DNA from: Flavivirga rizhaonensis | GTDB lineage: Bacteria > Bacteroidota > Bacteroidia > Flavobacteriales > Flavobacteriaceae | DNA length: 64,000 nucleotides | Direction of reading: 5' to 3' | Assembly: GCF_004791695.1 (NCBI RefSeq) | Contig: NZ_SRSO01000003.1 | Span: 62,001 to 126,000 of the forward strand | The notes under the pieces: model-generated | The model's database searches: none | Told to the model about the DNA's origin: nothing | The model's input: only the letters and a program-made list of their open reading frames with translations | Position numbers and translations under genes: made by a program | Part shown: piece by piece, positions 39,392-48,131 of the stretch | Numbering within the stretch: position 1 is the stretch's first letter | Layout: each line of letters begins with the position of its first letter

Positions 39392-40885
39392 CTATTTAGT
39401 TAAACTTGCTTTATATACTTCACCGTAAAATTTTTCCATATCATATTTGGGAGCATTTACATCTTCTCCCCACTTATCCATAGCGCTTTTAAGCGCTTCT
39501 AATTTTTCTGGGTTTTCTTTTGCAAGGTTTTTTGTTTCCGAAGGATCTTCGTTCAGATTGAATAAAAGAAATTGATGTCTATCAAGAGCATACGGCATAT
39601 TGAAGTATTCTATTAGCTTCCAATCGTCTTTTATAATACTGCGCCCAGGCCAGTTTCTTTCTGTTTTATTTGCATAATGAATTAATGACACATACTTTAT
39701 CCAATTAAATTGCCTATTTTCAAATTTCACGCTTGGGTCTTTCAGTAGTGGTGTTAAGTCAACTCCATCTATATTTTTATTACGTTCTACATCTTCTTTT
39801 ACATTCGCCATAGTAAGTAATGTTGGATAGATATCCCACCCTGCAACACGTTCATTACTAATAGATCCTGGCGTCACAACACCTGGCCAATACACGAACA
39901 TAGGGACGCGCGTACCACCTTCATAAAACATCCCTTTTCCGCCTCGAAGCGGATAATTTTTAGTAATACCAGATCTAAGTTCACCTCCATTGTCACCCAT
40001 AAATATTATAATGGTATTATCAGCCATTCCATTATCCTCCAATGTTTTAATAATCGCACCTACACCATCATCTAAATGTTCAACTAGTGCGGCATAAGTA
40101 GCATGTTTATGCTTATGTTCAGGAGTAATTAACTTCTTATACTTTTCTATTTTAGCTTTATTAGCTTCCATAGGTGTATGCACCGCATAATACCACAAGT
40201 TGAGAAAAAACGGTTTTTTACTATCTTTTTGATTTTCTATAAACTTAGCTGCTTCTGCAGATAATGCTTCTGTTAAATGTGTTTGGGGCGAATACGATTC
40301 TAAATCAGGAATTGCCGATTTTTTAGTTTTTTCTGCATTAAGGGTTTTACTTTTGTACGGATAGTTGTAACTACCCGGACAACAAAATTCGTTAGACGCT
40401 ATCTCTACATCAAAACCTCTATCTTTTGGTCCGTTATCTCCACTACCTATATGCCATTTACCTATATGAGCAGTTGTATATCCTACTTTTTGCAATACGT
40501 TACCATACGTGATTTCCTCTGATGTCATTTCTATTCCACTTCCAGTAACACCTCCCAAACTTCCGTGGCTTACGGCTCCCAATCTACTTGGAGTTTTACC
40601 TGTAATTAAAGAAATACGACTGGGTTGACATGTTGGATGTGAAGCATGAGCCTTAGTAAAATACATACTTTGACTCGCCAGTTTATCTATATTAGGCGTT
40701 TGATATAAATCACTACCTGTAAACCCTAAATCTGCAAAGCCTAAATCATCTGCCAAAATAAAAATGATGTTTGGTGGTGATTTCTTAGTAAATTTTTCTA
40801 CCGTTTCTTCTCCCAGAACTTTGTTTCCCTTACAGCTTGAGAATAACAATAAGGACAACATGCATACTATTATATTTTTACTCAT
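39392..40885 (-). CDS. S1 family sulfatase lipoprotein (sulfatase C)
   Basis: A 497-residue lipoprotein with lipobox FSSC (C18). ADDLGFADLGFTGSD (45-59) supplies metal ligands. The formylglycine signature is CQPSR at 86-90, with C86 converted. GKWHIGSGD and FMGDNGGELR follow. It is a close paralogue of sulfatase B at 19926, so these two probably act on the same or neighbouring sulfate positions, unlike sulfatase A. Its ATG lies 10 bp from the GH97 stop, so the two genes are co-transcribed. Confidence 0.94.
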   Translation of the reverse strand: MSKNIIVCMLSLLLFSSCKGNKVLGEETVEKFTKKSPPNIIFILADDLGFADLGFTGSDLYQTPNIDKLASQSMYFTKAHASHPTCQPSRISLITGKTPSRLGAVSHGSLGGVTGSGIEMTSEEITYGNVLQKVGYTTAHIGKWHIGSGDNGPKDRGFDVEIASNEFCCPGSYNYPYKSKTLNAEKTKKSAIPDLESYSPQTHLTEALSAEAAKFIENQKDSKKPFFLNLWYYAVHTPMEANKAKIEKYKKLITPEHKHKHATYAALVEHLDDGVGAIIKTLEDNGMADNTIIIFMGDNGGELRSGITKNYPLRGGKGMFYEGGTRVPMFVYWPGVVTPGSISNERVAGWDIYPTLLTMANVKEDVERNKNIDGVDLTPLLKDPSVKFENRQFNWIKYVSLIHYANKTERNWPGRSIIKDDWKLIEYFNMPYALDRHQFLLFNLNEDPSETKNLAKENPEKLEALKSAMDKWGEDVNAPKYDMEKFYGEVYKASLTK

Positions 40886-40895
40886 AATTAAATTG

Positions 40896-42812
40896 TTACA
40901 AGGCTTTTATATGAATTGCCAATCCGTTTTTATTTTTTATATTAAAAACTAAATCATCTTTTAAACTCACACGCCTTTTCTCAATACGAACTTTAGTGAT
41001 CGATTTCATATTTTCATCGTCAGAGTAAATTGTAGCCTCATAGTTCTTACCTTCTTCTAAAAAGTCTAATGATAATTTAATGTCGCGAGATGTATTACCA
41101 TTTAAGGCTCCTACAAACCAATCGTCACCACTTCTTCTTGCTATAATAGCATATTCACCTGGATACCCATCAATAACTTTGGTATTATCCCAAACGGTAG
41201 GAAGTGCATCATAAAATGCCAGTTCTGGAACTTCTTTAATAAATTCTTTGTTTCCTCCCGCACCTTCCTCACTAGCTACAGACCCTTCTGGTCTATCGTA
41301 CCAGTACAAAAATTGCCAGGGACTATAAATACACACTGCTTTGGCTAACTGAGAAGCATGAGATCCCATCGTTTCTGTTACTCTGGGAGCAAAATAGCAA
41401 TTCGTTTGGTCACCAGCCCCAGCAATCATTCTGGTAAAAATAGTATTAAGTACCATACTGTTTTCTGGAGATTCCTCATCACCTCTTATCCCTTCTTGGG
41501 TCATGAAATTTGGATATGTTCTAGAATATCCTGTTGGACGATATTCATCATGAACATCAATCATTAATTTATAATCGGCCGCTTTGCGCACAGCATCGTG
41601 TAACCAACTTGTCCATTGCTGTGATCCCACATTAACAAACCCATATTTAATACCACTAACGCCCCAAGAGCTAAGTAATGGTAGTACCTCATTCAATTGT
41701 TTTTCTAACGATCTTCTATTAACATATAGAATAACTCCAATGTTTTTACTCTTAGCATATTTTATGACTCCTAGTAAATCTAAAGGCCCTTTTGATCTTT
41801 TAGGGTCTACTGTAATTGTAGTAGCGTCTGATGCGTCATCGTATTCGTTACCATACCACCCTGCATCAAATTCTATAAATTGAAGATTGTGCTTTTCTGC
41901 AAAATCAACACAAGCCATTCCTCCCTGTGTTGTAAGCGTAGTTTCTCTAATAATTTTTCCTGGTTTAATCCAAGAGGTATCACTTAATTTATTAGGTTCA
42001 TTCAAATTTAAAAGGAGATAGTTATGCTCCAGTAGCTTCCCAGGTTCTTTAGCTGCCATAACAAAACGCCATGGTGTTTTTAACAATGGTCCACTACTGA
42101 CTTCACTGCTTAGTTCGGACACCAAAGTCCCAGAATGACCTTCTTTATTAACAAACTTCATACGAGCATAATCTACTAGAGCAGCTTCACCTATTGCCAG
42201 AAATGTTGAATCTTGTAATTCAACCAATAAAGGTCTCTCCACAGCTTTTTTTATGCTAGAAACAGGTCTCTTTAATATCTCTTTTTGAGCTTCTAAAGCT
42301 GTCCAAGCAGTTGCGTTAGGTGGTAAAGAAAATTCTGTATTCTCTTCATGTATATTTATCGTATCTCCTGCACTTTTTGTAAATTCATATCGAAAAGCGA
42401 CACCTTCGTTATAAGCACGAACCCTTAGATTAAAAACGTCCTGATCCTCGTTATCACTAAACCTAAAAAGGGATTCATTATAGATTTCAGGATATTCATT
42501 CTTTTCACCATAAACAGGCTTCCAAGTAGTATCAACTGAAGCATTCTCAATTTGATTAATATTTGCAATTTGGTAGGGCTTATATTTTAGGTTCGATGTA
42601 TTTAAAACAAAACCCAATTTAGAGTCACCTACAATACCTTTTTTCTTATAGCTAACAGAGTAAAACGGCAAAGACAAACTGTCATCAATTTTTATTACAA
42701 ATTCAAAATCCAAATTTGGACTTTTTACCACAATCGTTTTATTCTTTTGGCCTGAACAAGCACTAAAAAAAACAGCAAAAAAACATAATTTAACAATCAG
42801 TATTTTATTCAT
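40896..42812 (-). CDS. GH97 glycosidase lipoprotein (alpha-glucosidase/alpha-galactosidase family)
   Basis: A 638-residue lipoprotein (FSAC, C19) with the GH97 layout: an N-terminal beta-super-sandwich to about 280, a barrel to about 540 and a C-terminal beta domain. Typical motifs are EFDAGWYGNEYD, GVSGIKYGFV, VHDEYRPTGYSRTYPNFMT and EGIRGDEESPEN. The position where retaining GH97b enzymes have the nucleophile aspartate (KVDF-like) is glycine here (KYGF), which suggests the inverting, SusB-like mechanism or altered chemistry. The calcium-site glutamates appear to be kept. It is the first gene of the minus-strand run and faces away from the HTCS. Confidence 0.88.
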   Translation of the reverse strand: MNKILIVKLCFFAVFFSACSGQKNKTIVVKSPNLDFEFVIKIDDSLSLPFYSVSYKKKGIVGDSKLGFVLNTSNLKYKPYQIANINQIENASVDTTWKPVYGEKNEYPEIYNESLFRFSDNEDQDVFNLRVRAYNEGVAFRYEFTKSAGDTINIHEENTEFSLPPNATAWTALEAQKEILKRPVSSIKKAVERPLLVELQDSTFLAIGEAALVDYARMKFVNKEGHSGTLVSELSSEVSSGPLLKTPWRFVMAAKEPGKLLEHNYLLLNLNEPNKLSDTSWIKPGKIIRETTLTTQGGMACVDFAEKHNLQFIEFDAGWYGNEYDDASDATTITVDPKRSKGPLDLLGVIKYAKSKNIGVILYVNRRSLEKQLNEVLPLLSSWGVSGIKYGFVNVGSQQWTSWLHDAVRKAADYKLMIDVHDEYRPTGYSRTYPNFMTQEGIRGDEESPENSMVLNTIFTRMIAGAGDQTNCYFAPRVTETMGSHASQLAKAVCIYSPWQFLYWYDRPEGSVASEEGAGGNKEFIKEVPELAFYDALPTVWDNTKVIDGYPGEYAIIARRSGDDWFVGALNGNTSRDIKLSLDFLEEGKNYEATIYSDDENMKSITKVRIEKRRVSLKDDLVFNIKNKNGLAIHIKAL

Positions 42813-43233
42813 CTATACGTTTTAAAATTTGACAATAACAATCTTTAATAATATCCAATAAAGAATAACCTCCCCTATAGAGCAAAACATTTAAACTCAT
42901 GAGCTAGTCTTATTTTAGAAATCAAATTACTTGATTATTTGCATGTTTAAAGTCGATTTAATGCTATAAATAGTGAAGAAATTGTTCAGTTAATGGCAAT
43001 GAGTAGACAAAATGTTCAAAAAATCAATATTTTGAACAATATATTAACGAAATTTCTTTCAAAATAGGTTCTTTTTCAAAATATCCAAAAATAGACAGAA
43101 CCTTAATTTAACTCCATCCAATCTATACCATTCACTTCAAAAAAATTCTTCATTATCAGTTCAATCAATTTTGGATTTATAAAAATCTTTAAACTTTGAG
43201 ACGTACCTGTGAATAAAGAATTAGAAGTAAAAA

Positions 43234-43273
43234 ATAGAAAAGTTGATTTAGATATAGAAAAGTTGATTTAGAT
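43234..43273. repeat. Perfect 20-bp tandem direct repeat, candidate HTCS operator
   Basis: The unit ATAGAAAAGTTGATTTAGAT occurs twice back to back without a gap. Twenty bases is about two helical turns, so two AraC-type regulators would sit on the same face of the DNA. The site lies about 340 bp upstream of the HTCS start and 420 bp upstream of GH97. Confidence 0.55.
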
Positions 43274-43295
43274 ATTAATTTCGGAGAAAGCATTT

Positions 43296-43336
43296 AATTG
43301 TTTATATTTGAAATATAATTTCAAATATAAACAATT
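43296..43336. repeat. Perfect 19-bp inverted repeat with 3-bp loop
   Basis: AATTGTTTATATTTGAAAT and its exact reverse complement are separated by ATA. Stem G+C is low, and no T-run directly abuts it on the plus strand, so it is a weak terminator candidate. It could be a palindromic operator or a cruciform-forming element. Confidence 0.6.
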
Positions 43337-43616
43337 TTAACTAGTTTAAAACAGAAATTAAAACTAACTAAATCAATCATTATGAAAATTTAAAATCCTT
43401 GAAATCAATTATAATTTTAATAGTATTTATTGATATTACATAAAATATTCATATTTTTTAATTTTTTATTACCATTTTTGGCATAAATATAAGTATTAGG
43501 CAGTTTTATGCTAAAACATAAAATTTTTCATACATATTTAAACAAATTTATTAATCTCCTGCTACTCATAAAAGTAAGCACTAATATCCCTAAGGTATTT
43601 AATAATAATAATAGCA

Positions 43617-46600
43617 ATGTTGTATAAAACTCTCATTTTAACCTTTTTTATTCTTAGTTACTGTCATGTGACAAATGCTCAATATATTGAAGATCAATCT
43701 GCATCTGATTTTTTATCTATAACAACAGAAAATGGATTGTCTCAAAACACAGTAAATACTATTTTAAAAGACAAATCTGGATACTTATGGTTTGGTACAG
43801 ATGAGGGACTAAATAGATACAATAGTTATGACATTGAAGTTATAAATATAAACAAAAATAGGACTGAGGTTTTAATTGGAAAAAAGGTACTTGATTTATA
43901 TGAAGATCATGAAAACCTATTATGGATTGCTACAGACAATGGACTTAAACTTTACAACCCTATTACTGAGACTGTGACCCAATGCAGTTTATTCGAAAAC
44001 TTCAATAAACCTATTAGAGTAAATTGTATTGAAAAAGAGAATGATTCCCTTGTTTGGTTGGGCACTTCTGAAGGTCTTGTTTTATATGACCTTAAACTTG
44101 GAGTTATAGACAATCATAGACATGCAGCTAGCAAAACAAATTCATTATCAAATTCGGAAGTATTATCGTTAGTTAATGATAATACACACCTTTGGATAGG
44201 GACACAAAATGGTTTGAATCGACTTGATAAAAAAAGTAAGCGGTTTACCAATTATTTTTATAATGAAAATAATGAAAATTCTGTTGGAGGAAATACCATT
44301 ACAGCACTTACTTTAAATAAAGAAGGAACACTTTGGGTCGGAACGCTCCAAGGGGGCATATCCTATTATAATAGAAAACATTTCAAAACATATCACACGG
44401 GGAATAGTTTATTGCCACATAATGAAATAAGTGACATTTTTTTAACTAAAGAGGGGAACCTTTGGGTTGCAACCAATGGTGGTGGCTTAACTAAAATGGA
44501 CAAAACAACTCATACATTTACAACTTTAAACCATGATCCAGACCATATTCAAAGTTTAGTAACTAATTCAATATATTCTGTATACGAAGATAGAGAAGGT
44601 ATTTTATGGGTAGGCACTTATGCAGGTGGTGTTTGTTTCAACACCTCTAAAAACAGTGTTTTTAAATTAATTAGACATCAAGCCCATGATAACAATAGTA
44701 TTATAGAAAGTCGAATTAGAAGTGTTTTTCTTGATAGTAAAAATAATTTGTGGTTTGGAACTTGGGGTGGAATTAGCACATATAATTCGACAAATAAGCA
44801 ATATACTTCTTATTGCAACGAGAAAAACAATCCTTCATCTTTAAGTTTCAACACGGTAACTTCAATTTTTGAAGATTCTAAATCCAACATGTGGTTTGGT
44901 ACATACTCAGGAGGGTTAAATTTATTAGCTCCAAACAAAAAGAGTTTTTATCATTTCAAGCACAACTTCAACGATACGAATAGTATTAGTGATAATAAAA
45001 TATATTGTTTTGCTGAAGATGCATCAAAAAATTTATGGATTGGTACTCAAACGGGATTAAATCTTTATAATCCAATTCAGAATAACTTCAAAAAATACAG
45101 TAACATTAATGTTAGAGATATAAAAGTCACAAAAAACAACAATCTTGTACTAGCCACTATAGGAGGTATTGCTATTTTTAATCCATCTACAGAAACATTT
45201 GAAGGTTTTTATAGTAATCAACTGGAATCTTTTCCCATAAGTCAAGTTTATTTTGAAAACGGTGAAGAACTCATTTGGTTCTGTTCTCAAGGGGGCGGAA
45301 TGGGCTATTTAGATTTAAATAATCATGAATTTACTTTTTTCACTGAAGATAATGGATTACCCAGTAATTTTGTATCAAGTTTGGTCTCTACTGAAGACAA
45401 TGCTTTTTGGGTAAGCACGTTTAAAGGTCTTGTTAAATTTGATAAAAAAACACAAACTTTCGAAAACTTTGGTGATAGCTATAAACTCCCTTCTAAACAA
45501 TTTCAACCAAAAGCATCTATAGTTTTACCAGACAATTCCATTGGTTTTGGAGGCTCAAAAGGGTTGGTAATATTTCATCCCGATAGTATTTCAAAAAGCA
45601 AAAAAGGTCCTTCAATTGTATTTTCATCTTTAAAAATTGATAATAAAAGTGCCAATGTAAACACTACTAACTCGCCATTAAATAAAAGTATTTCAAAAAC
45701 CGAACAAGTAAACCTTAAAGCCATACAAAACGATTTTTCAATTGATTTTGCTGCATTAGATTTTAATACACAAGGCAAAAACAAGTATGCTTATACCCTA
45801 GAAAATTATATGAATGATTGGGTAAATATTGGCGCTAATCGATCTGTGGGGTTTACAAACCTTAATCATGGGGATTATGTCTTTAAAGTGAAAGTAATTA
45901 ATAGCGCTTCCAAGGGTAATGAAAAATCTCTAAAAATTTCCATTGCCCCCCCGTTCTATGCCACATGGTGGTTTAAGACCATTATGTTTCTTTCGTTTAT
46001 TTTGTTATTATATTATTATAATAAGTATACTATTATAAGTACAAAACAAAAAAACGAAAATGAATTACAGCGAATGAAATTAAAGAATGAGGAAGATTTC
46101 AATCAAATGCGTTTTCGTTTCTTCACCTATATTTCCCATGAACTACGTACACCTTTAACTTTGATTTCTGATCCTATATCTCAACTTATAAAACTTAATA
46201 AAGAAGATAAAGACTCGCATTTATTACAGCTTGTAAATAAAAACGTGTTTCGTCTATTACGATTAGTAGATCAAATTTTAGACATAAGCAAACTGGAAGG
46301 TGATACTTTAAGTTTACAGGTTTCAGAACAAAACATTGTTAAATGTATAGAGGATACAACAAATGCATTTCATGAATTTGCCATTCAAAACGAAATAACA
46401 TTCAAATTCCAACCACAGGAAAAAAATTTAATGGGCTGGATAGACGAAGATAAAATTGAAAAAATACTATATAACCTGTTGTCTAATGCATTTAAATTCA
46501 CAATGAAGAAGGGTCATATTTCTATATTATTAGATTATACTGATACTTCAAAAGAATATATTATTATTAGTGTTATAGATGACGGTATTGGTATTGCTGA

Positions 46601-47684
46601 AGACAAATTAGCCAAAATATTTGAAGGATTCTATCAAATTAAATCTGCCAAATCATTAAACCCAAACGGTGCAGGTATTGGACTAGATTACGTAAATAGA
46701 TTAATAAAATTACATAATGGTAATATTAAAGTTGAAAGCGAACTTAATAAAGGTTCTACATTTTCAGTTATAATTCCCATAAAAAAAGAATTTTATAAAT
46801 CTAAAAACATAAGAAATTATGTTCCAGAAAGGCTTCCATTAAAACCAATAAACCTTTTAAAAGAAACTCCTGAAAATGAAATCATAACTAAAAATCATAA
46901 TAAAAACACACCAAAAATATTAGTAGTTGAGGATGATTTCGACATTAGATCTTATATCGTAAATGCCTTATCGGAAAACTTTAGGGTTATTGAAGCTCCA
47001 AATGGAGAAAATGCCTTAGTTAAAGCTTTAAAACATATTCCTGATTTAATATTAAGTGACACTTTAATGCCAGTAATGGATGGTATTGAATTTTGTAAAC
47101 GTATAAAGGATAATGAAAAAACGAGCCATATCCCATTTTTATTTTTAAGTGCCTGGACATCTGATGAATTTAAAATAAAAGGGTTGAGTATTGGAGCTAT
47201 TGACTATATTAAGAAACCTTTTAGTATTCAAATACTTGAATCTAGAATTAAAAATATCATTGAAACAAACAAAAAAATATCTGAAAAATCTAAGACCAAA
47301 ATAAATTTTATTCCAAAAAACAAAGACATAGATTCAACTGATGATTTATTTATTAAAAAGGCCTATGAGGTTTTAGATAAAAATTTTGACGATCCCGATT
47401 TTAACGCACACGAATTCCGAAAGAAAATGAACATGAGCCATTCTGGTCTTTATAGAAAATTAACACAATTAACAGAAAAGTCTTCAAATGAATTTATTCG
47501 TGATTATAGATTAAAACGAGCCACTCAAATTATAAAACAAAACTCGGGCTTATTAATCTCCGAGGTTTGTATTAGAACAGGTTTTAATGATCCCAAATAT
47601 TTCAGTAAATGCTTTAAACAGGTTTATAGAGTAACACCAACAGAATTTGCTAAAAAGTTCACAGATAATAAGGAGTCTTTATAA
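43617..47684 (+). CDS. Hybrid two-component system sensor-regulator (HTCS)
   Basis: A 1355-residue inner-membrane one-protein signalling system, typical of Bacteroidota polysaccharide loci. After a signal (about 1-21) come two seven-bladed periplasmic propeller arrays with repeated LWFGT/LWIGT Reg_prop motifs (about 30-670). A Y_Y_Y domain follows (about 690-775), then one membrane helix (about 784-803). Next are HisKA with H841 in SHELRTP, HATPase_c (about 950-1065), a receiver domain with phosphate-accepting D1148 in LSDTLMP, and an AraC-type HTH (about 1254-1350). It senses oligosaccharide in the periplasm and probably activates the adjacent locus. The ligand cannot be read from the sequence. 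Confidence 0.95.
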   Translation: MLYKTLILTFFILSYCHVTNAQYIEDQSASDFLSITTENGLSQNTVNTILKDKSGYLWFGTDEGLNRYNSYDIEVININKNRTEVLIGKKVLDLYEDHENLLWIATDNGLKLYNPITETVTQCSLFENFNKPIRVNCIEKENDSLVWLGTSEGLVLYDLKLGVIDNHRHAASKTNSLSNSEVLSLVNDNTHLWIGTQNGLNRLDKKSKRFTNYFYNENNENSVGGNTITALTLNKEGTLWVGTLQGGISYYNRKHFKTYHTGNSLLPHNEISDIFLTKEGNLWVATNGGGLTKMDKTTHTFTTLNHDPDHIQSLVTNSIYSVYEDREGILWVGTYAGGVCFNTSKNSVFKLIRHQAHDNNSIIESRIRSVFLDSKNNLWFGTWGGISTYNSTNKQYTSYCNEKNNPSSLSFNTVTSIFEDSKSNMWFGTYSGGLNLLAPNKKSFYHFKHNFNDTNSISDNKIYCFAEDASKNLWIGTQTGLNLYNPIQNNFKKYSNINVRDIKVTKNNNLVLATIGGIAIFNPSTETFEGFYSNQLESFPISQVYFENGEELIWFCSQGGGMGYLDLNNHEFTFFTEDNGLPSNFVSSLVSTEDNAFWVSTFKGLVKFDKKTQTFENFGDSYKLPSKQFQPKASIVLPDNSIGFGGSKGLVIFHPDSISKSKKGPSIVFSSLKIDNKSANVNTTNSPLNKSISKTEQVNLKAIQNDFSIDFAALDFNTQGKNKYAYTLENYMNDWVNIGANRSVGFTNLNHGDYVFKVKVINSASKGNEKSLKISIAPPFYATWWFKTIMFLSFILLLYYYNKYTIISTKQKNENELQRMKLKNEEDFNQMRFRFFTYISHELRTPLTLISDPISQLIKLNKEDKDSHLLQLVNKNVFRLLRLVDQILDISKLEGDTLSLQVSEQNIVKCIEDTTNAFHEFAIQNEITFKFQPQEKNLMGWIDEDKIEKILYNLLSNAFKFTMKKGHISILLDYTDTSKEYIIISVIDDGIGIAEDKLAKIFEGFYQIKSAKSLNPNGAGIGLDYVNRLIKLHNGNIKVESELNKGSTFSVIIPIKKEFYKSKNIRNYVPERLPLKPINLLKETPENEIITKNHNKNTPKILVVEDDFDIRSYIVNALSENFRVIEAPNGENALVKALKHIPDLILSDTLMPVMDGIEFCKRIKDNEKTSHIPFLFLSAWTSDEFKIKGLSIGAIDYIKKPFSIQILESRIKNIIETNKKISEKSKTKINFIPKNKDIDSTDDLFIKKAYEVLDKNFDDPDFNAHEFRKKMNMSHSGLYRKLTQLTEKSSNEFIRDYRLKRATQIIKQNSGLLISEVCIRTGFNDPKYFSKCFKQVYRVTPTEFAKKFTDNKESL

Positions 47685-48131
47685 ATAAAACTACAATTAG
47701 CAGTTATTTATTTTTATTCACCAATTCATATTCCTTAGAGGTGATGACCATACAAGGTTTTGTTCCATTTATCTAGGGTTCGGGATTTCAAAACCTTTTA
47801 TCTGGGATACTTATACCAATTCTCATTTGAAATAACCGTAATAAAACACCCTTTTTCGCCTTCTACTTCAATAGAAAAAGAAACCGTAACTTAGGCTATG
47901 CTTTATTTTTATATTTTGTATAAAACAAAAAATCATTATTTTATTTTACAGTAATTCCAAACAAGAAATGGTATTAAAACAATATCTTCAAGATTGCTTT
48001 CCAAATACAGTTTAAAACCACTATGCTCGGAGAGTATGCTACCGCTTTTGACTTATCTAAAGACCCAAGGGAGCTTGATCTGGGGTCAGTTTTATAGATT
48101 CAACACCTTTACCTTTAAGAGTGTATACAAA
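47685..48131. other. Intergenic region between convergent HTCS and GH3 genes
   Basis: About 450 bp with no accepted gene. A short plus-strand frame ending at about 48094 reads like protein but has no start and is interrupted by a stop upstream; it may be a relic. No convincing terminator hairpin was found. Confidence 0.4.

Larger units (their letters stand above)
42813..43616. promoter_or_regulatory. Divergent regulatory region between GH97 and HTCS
   Basis: An 804-bp AT-rich region with no gene that must hold promoters for both the minus-strand degradative run and the plus-strand sensor-regulator. It contains a 9-bp inverted repeat TGTTCAAAA/TTTTGAACA (43013-43038), a 20-bp perfect tandem repeat (43234-43273) and a 19-bp perfect inverted repeat (43296-43336). 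These are natural candidates for operator sites of the adjacent AraC-type DNA-binding domain. I see no confident -7 box. Confidence 0.55.

Noticed and set aside
43086..43093. TATTTTTG on the minus strand as the GH97 promoter -7 box
   Set aside because: It fits TAnnTTTG but lies about 270 bp from the start codon with no -33 partner, so it is expected by chance in AT-rich DNA.
43234..43273. CRISPR-type repeat
   Set aside because: Only two units with no spacer between them and no cas genes anywhere in the window.
48020..48094. Short protein-like plus-strand frame after the HTCS gene
   Set aside because: No start, an upstream stop close by, and no recognised family; at best a relic.
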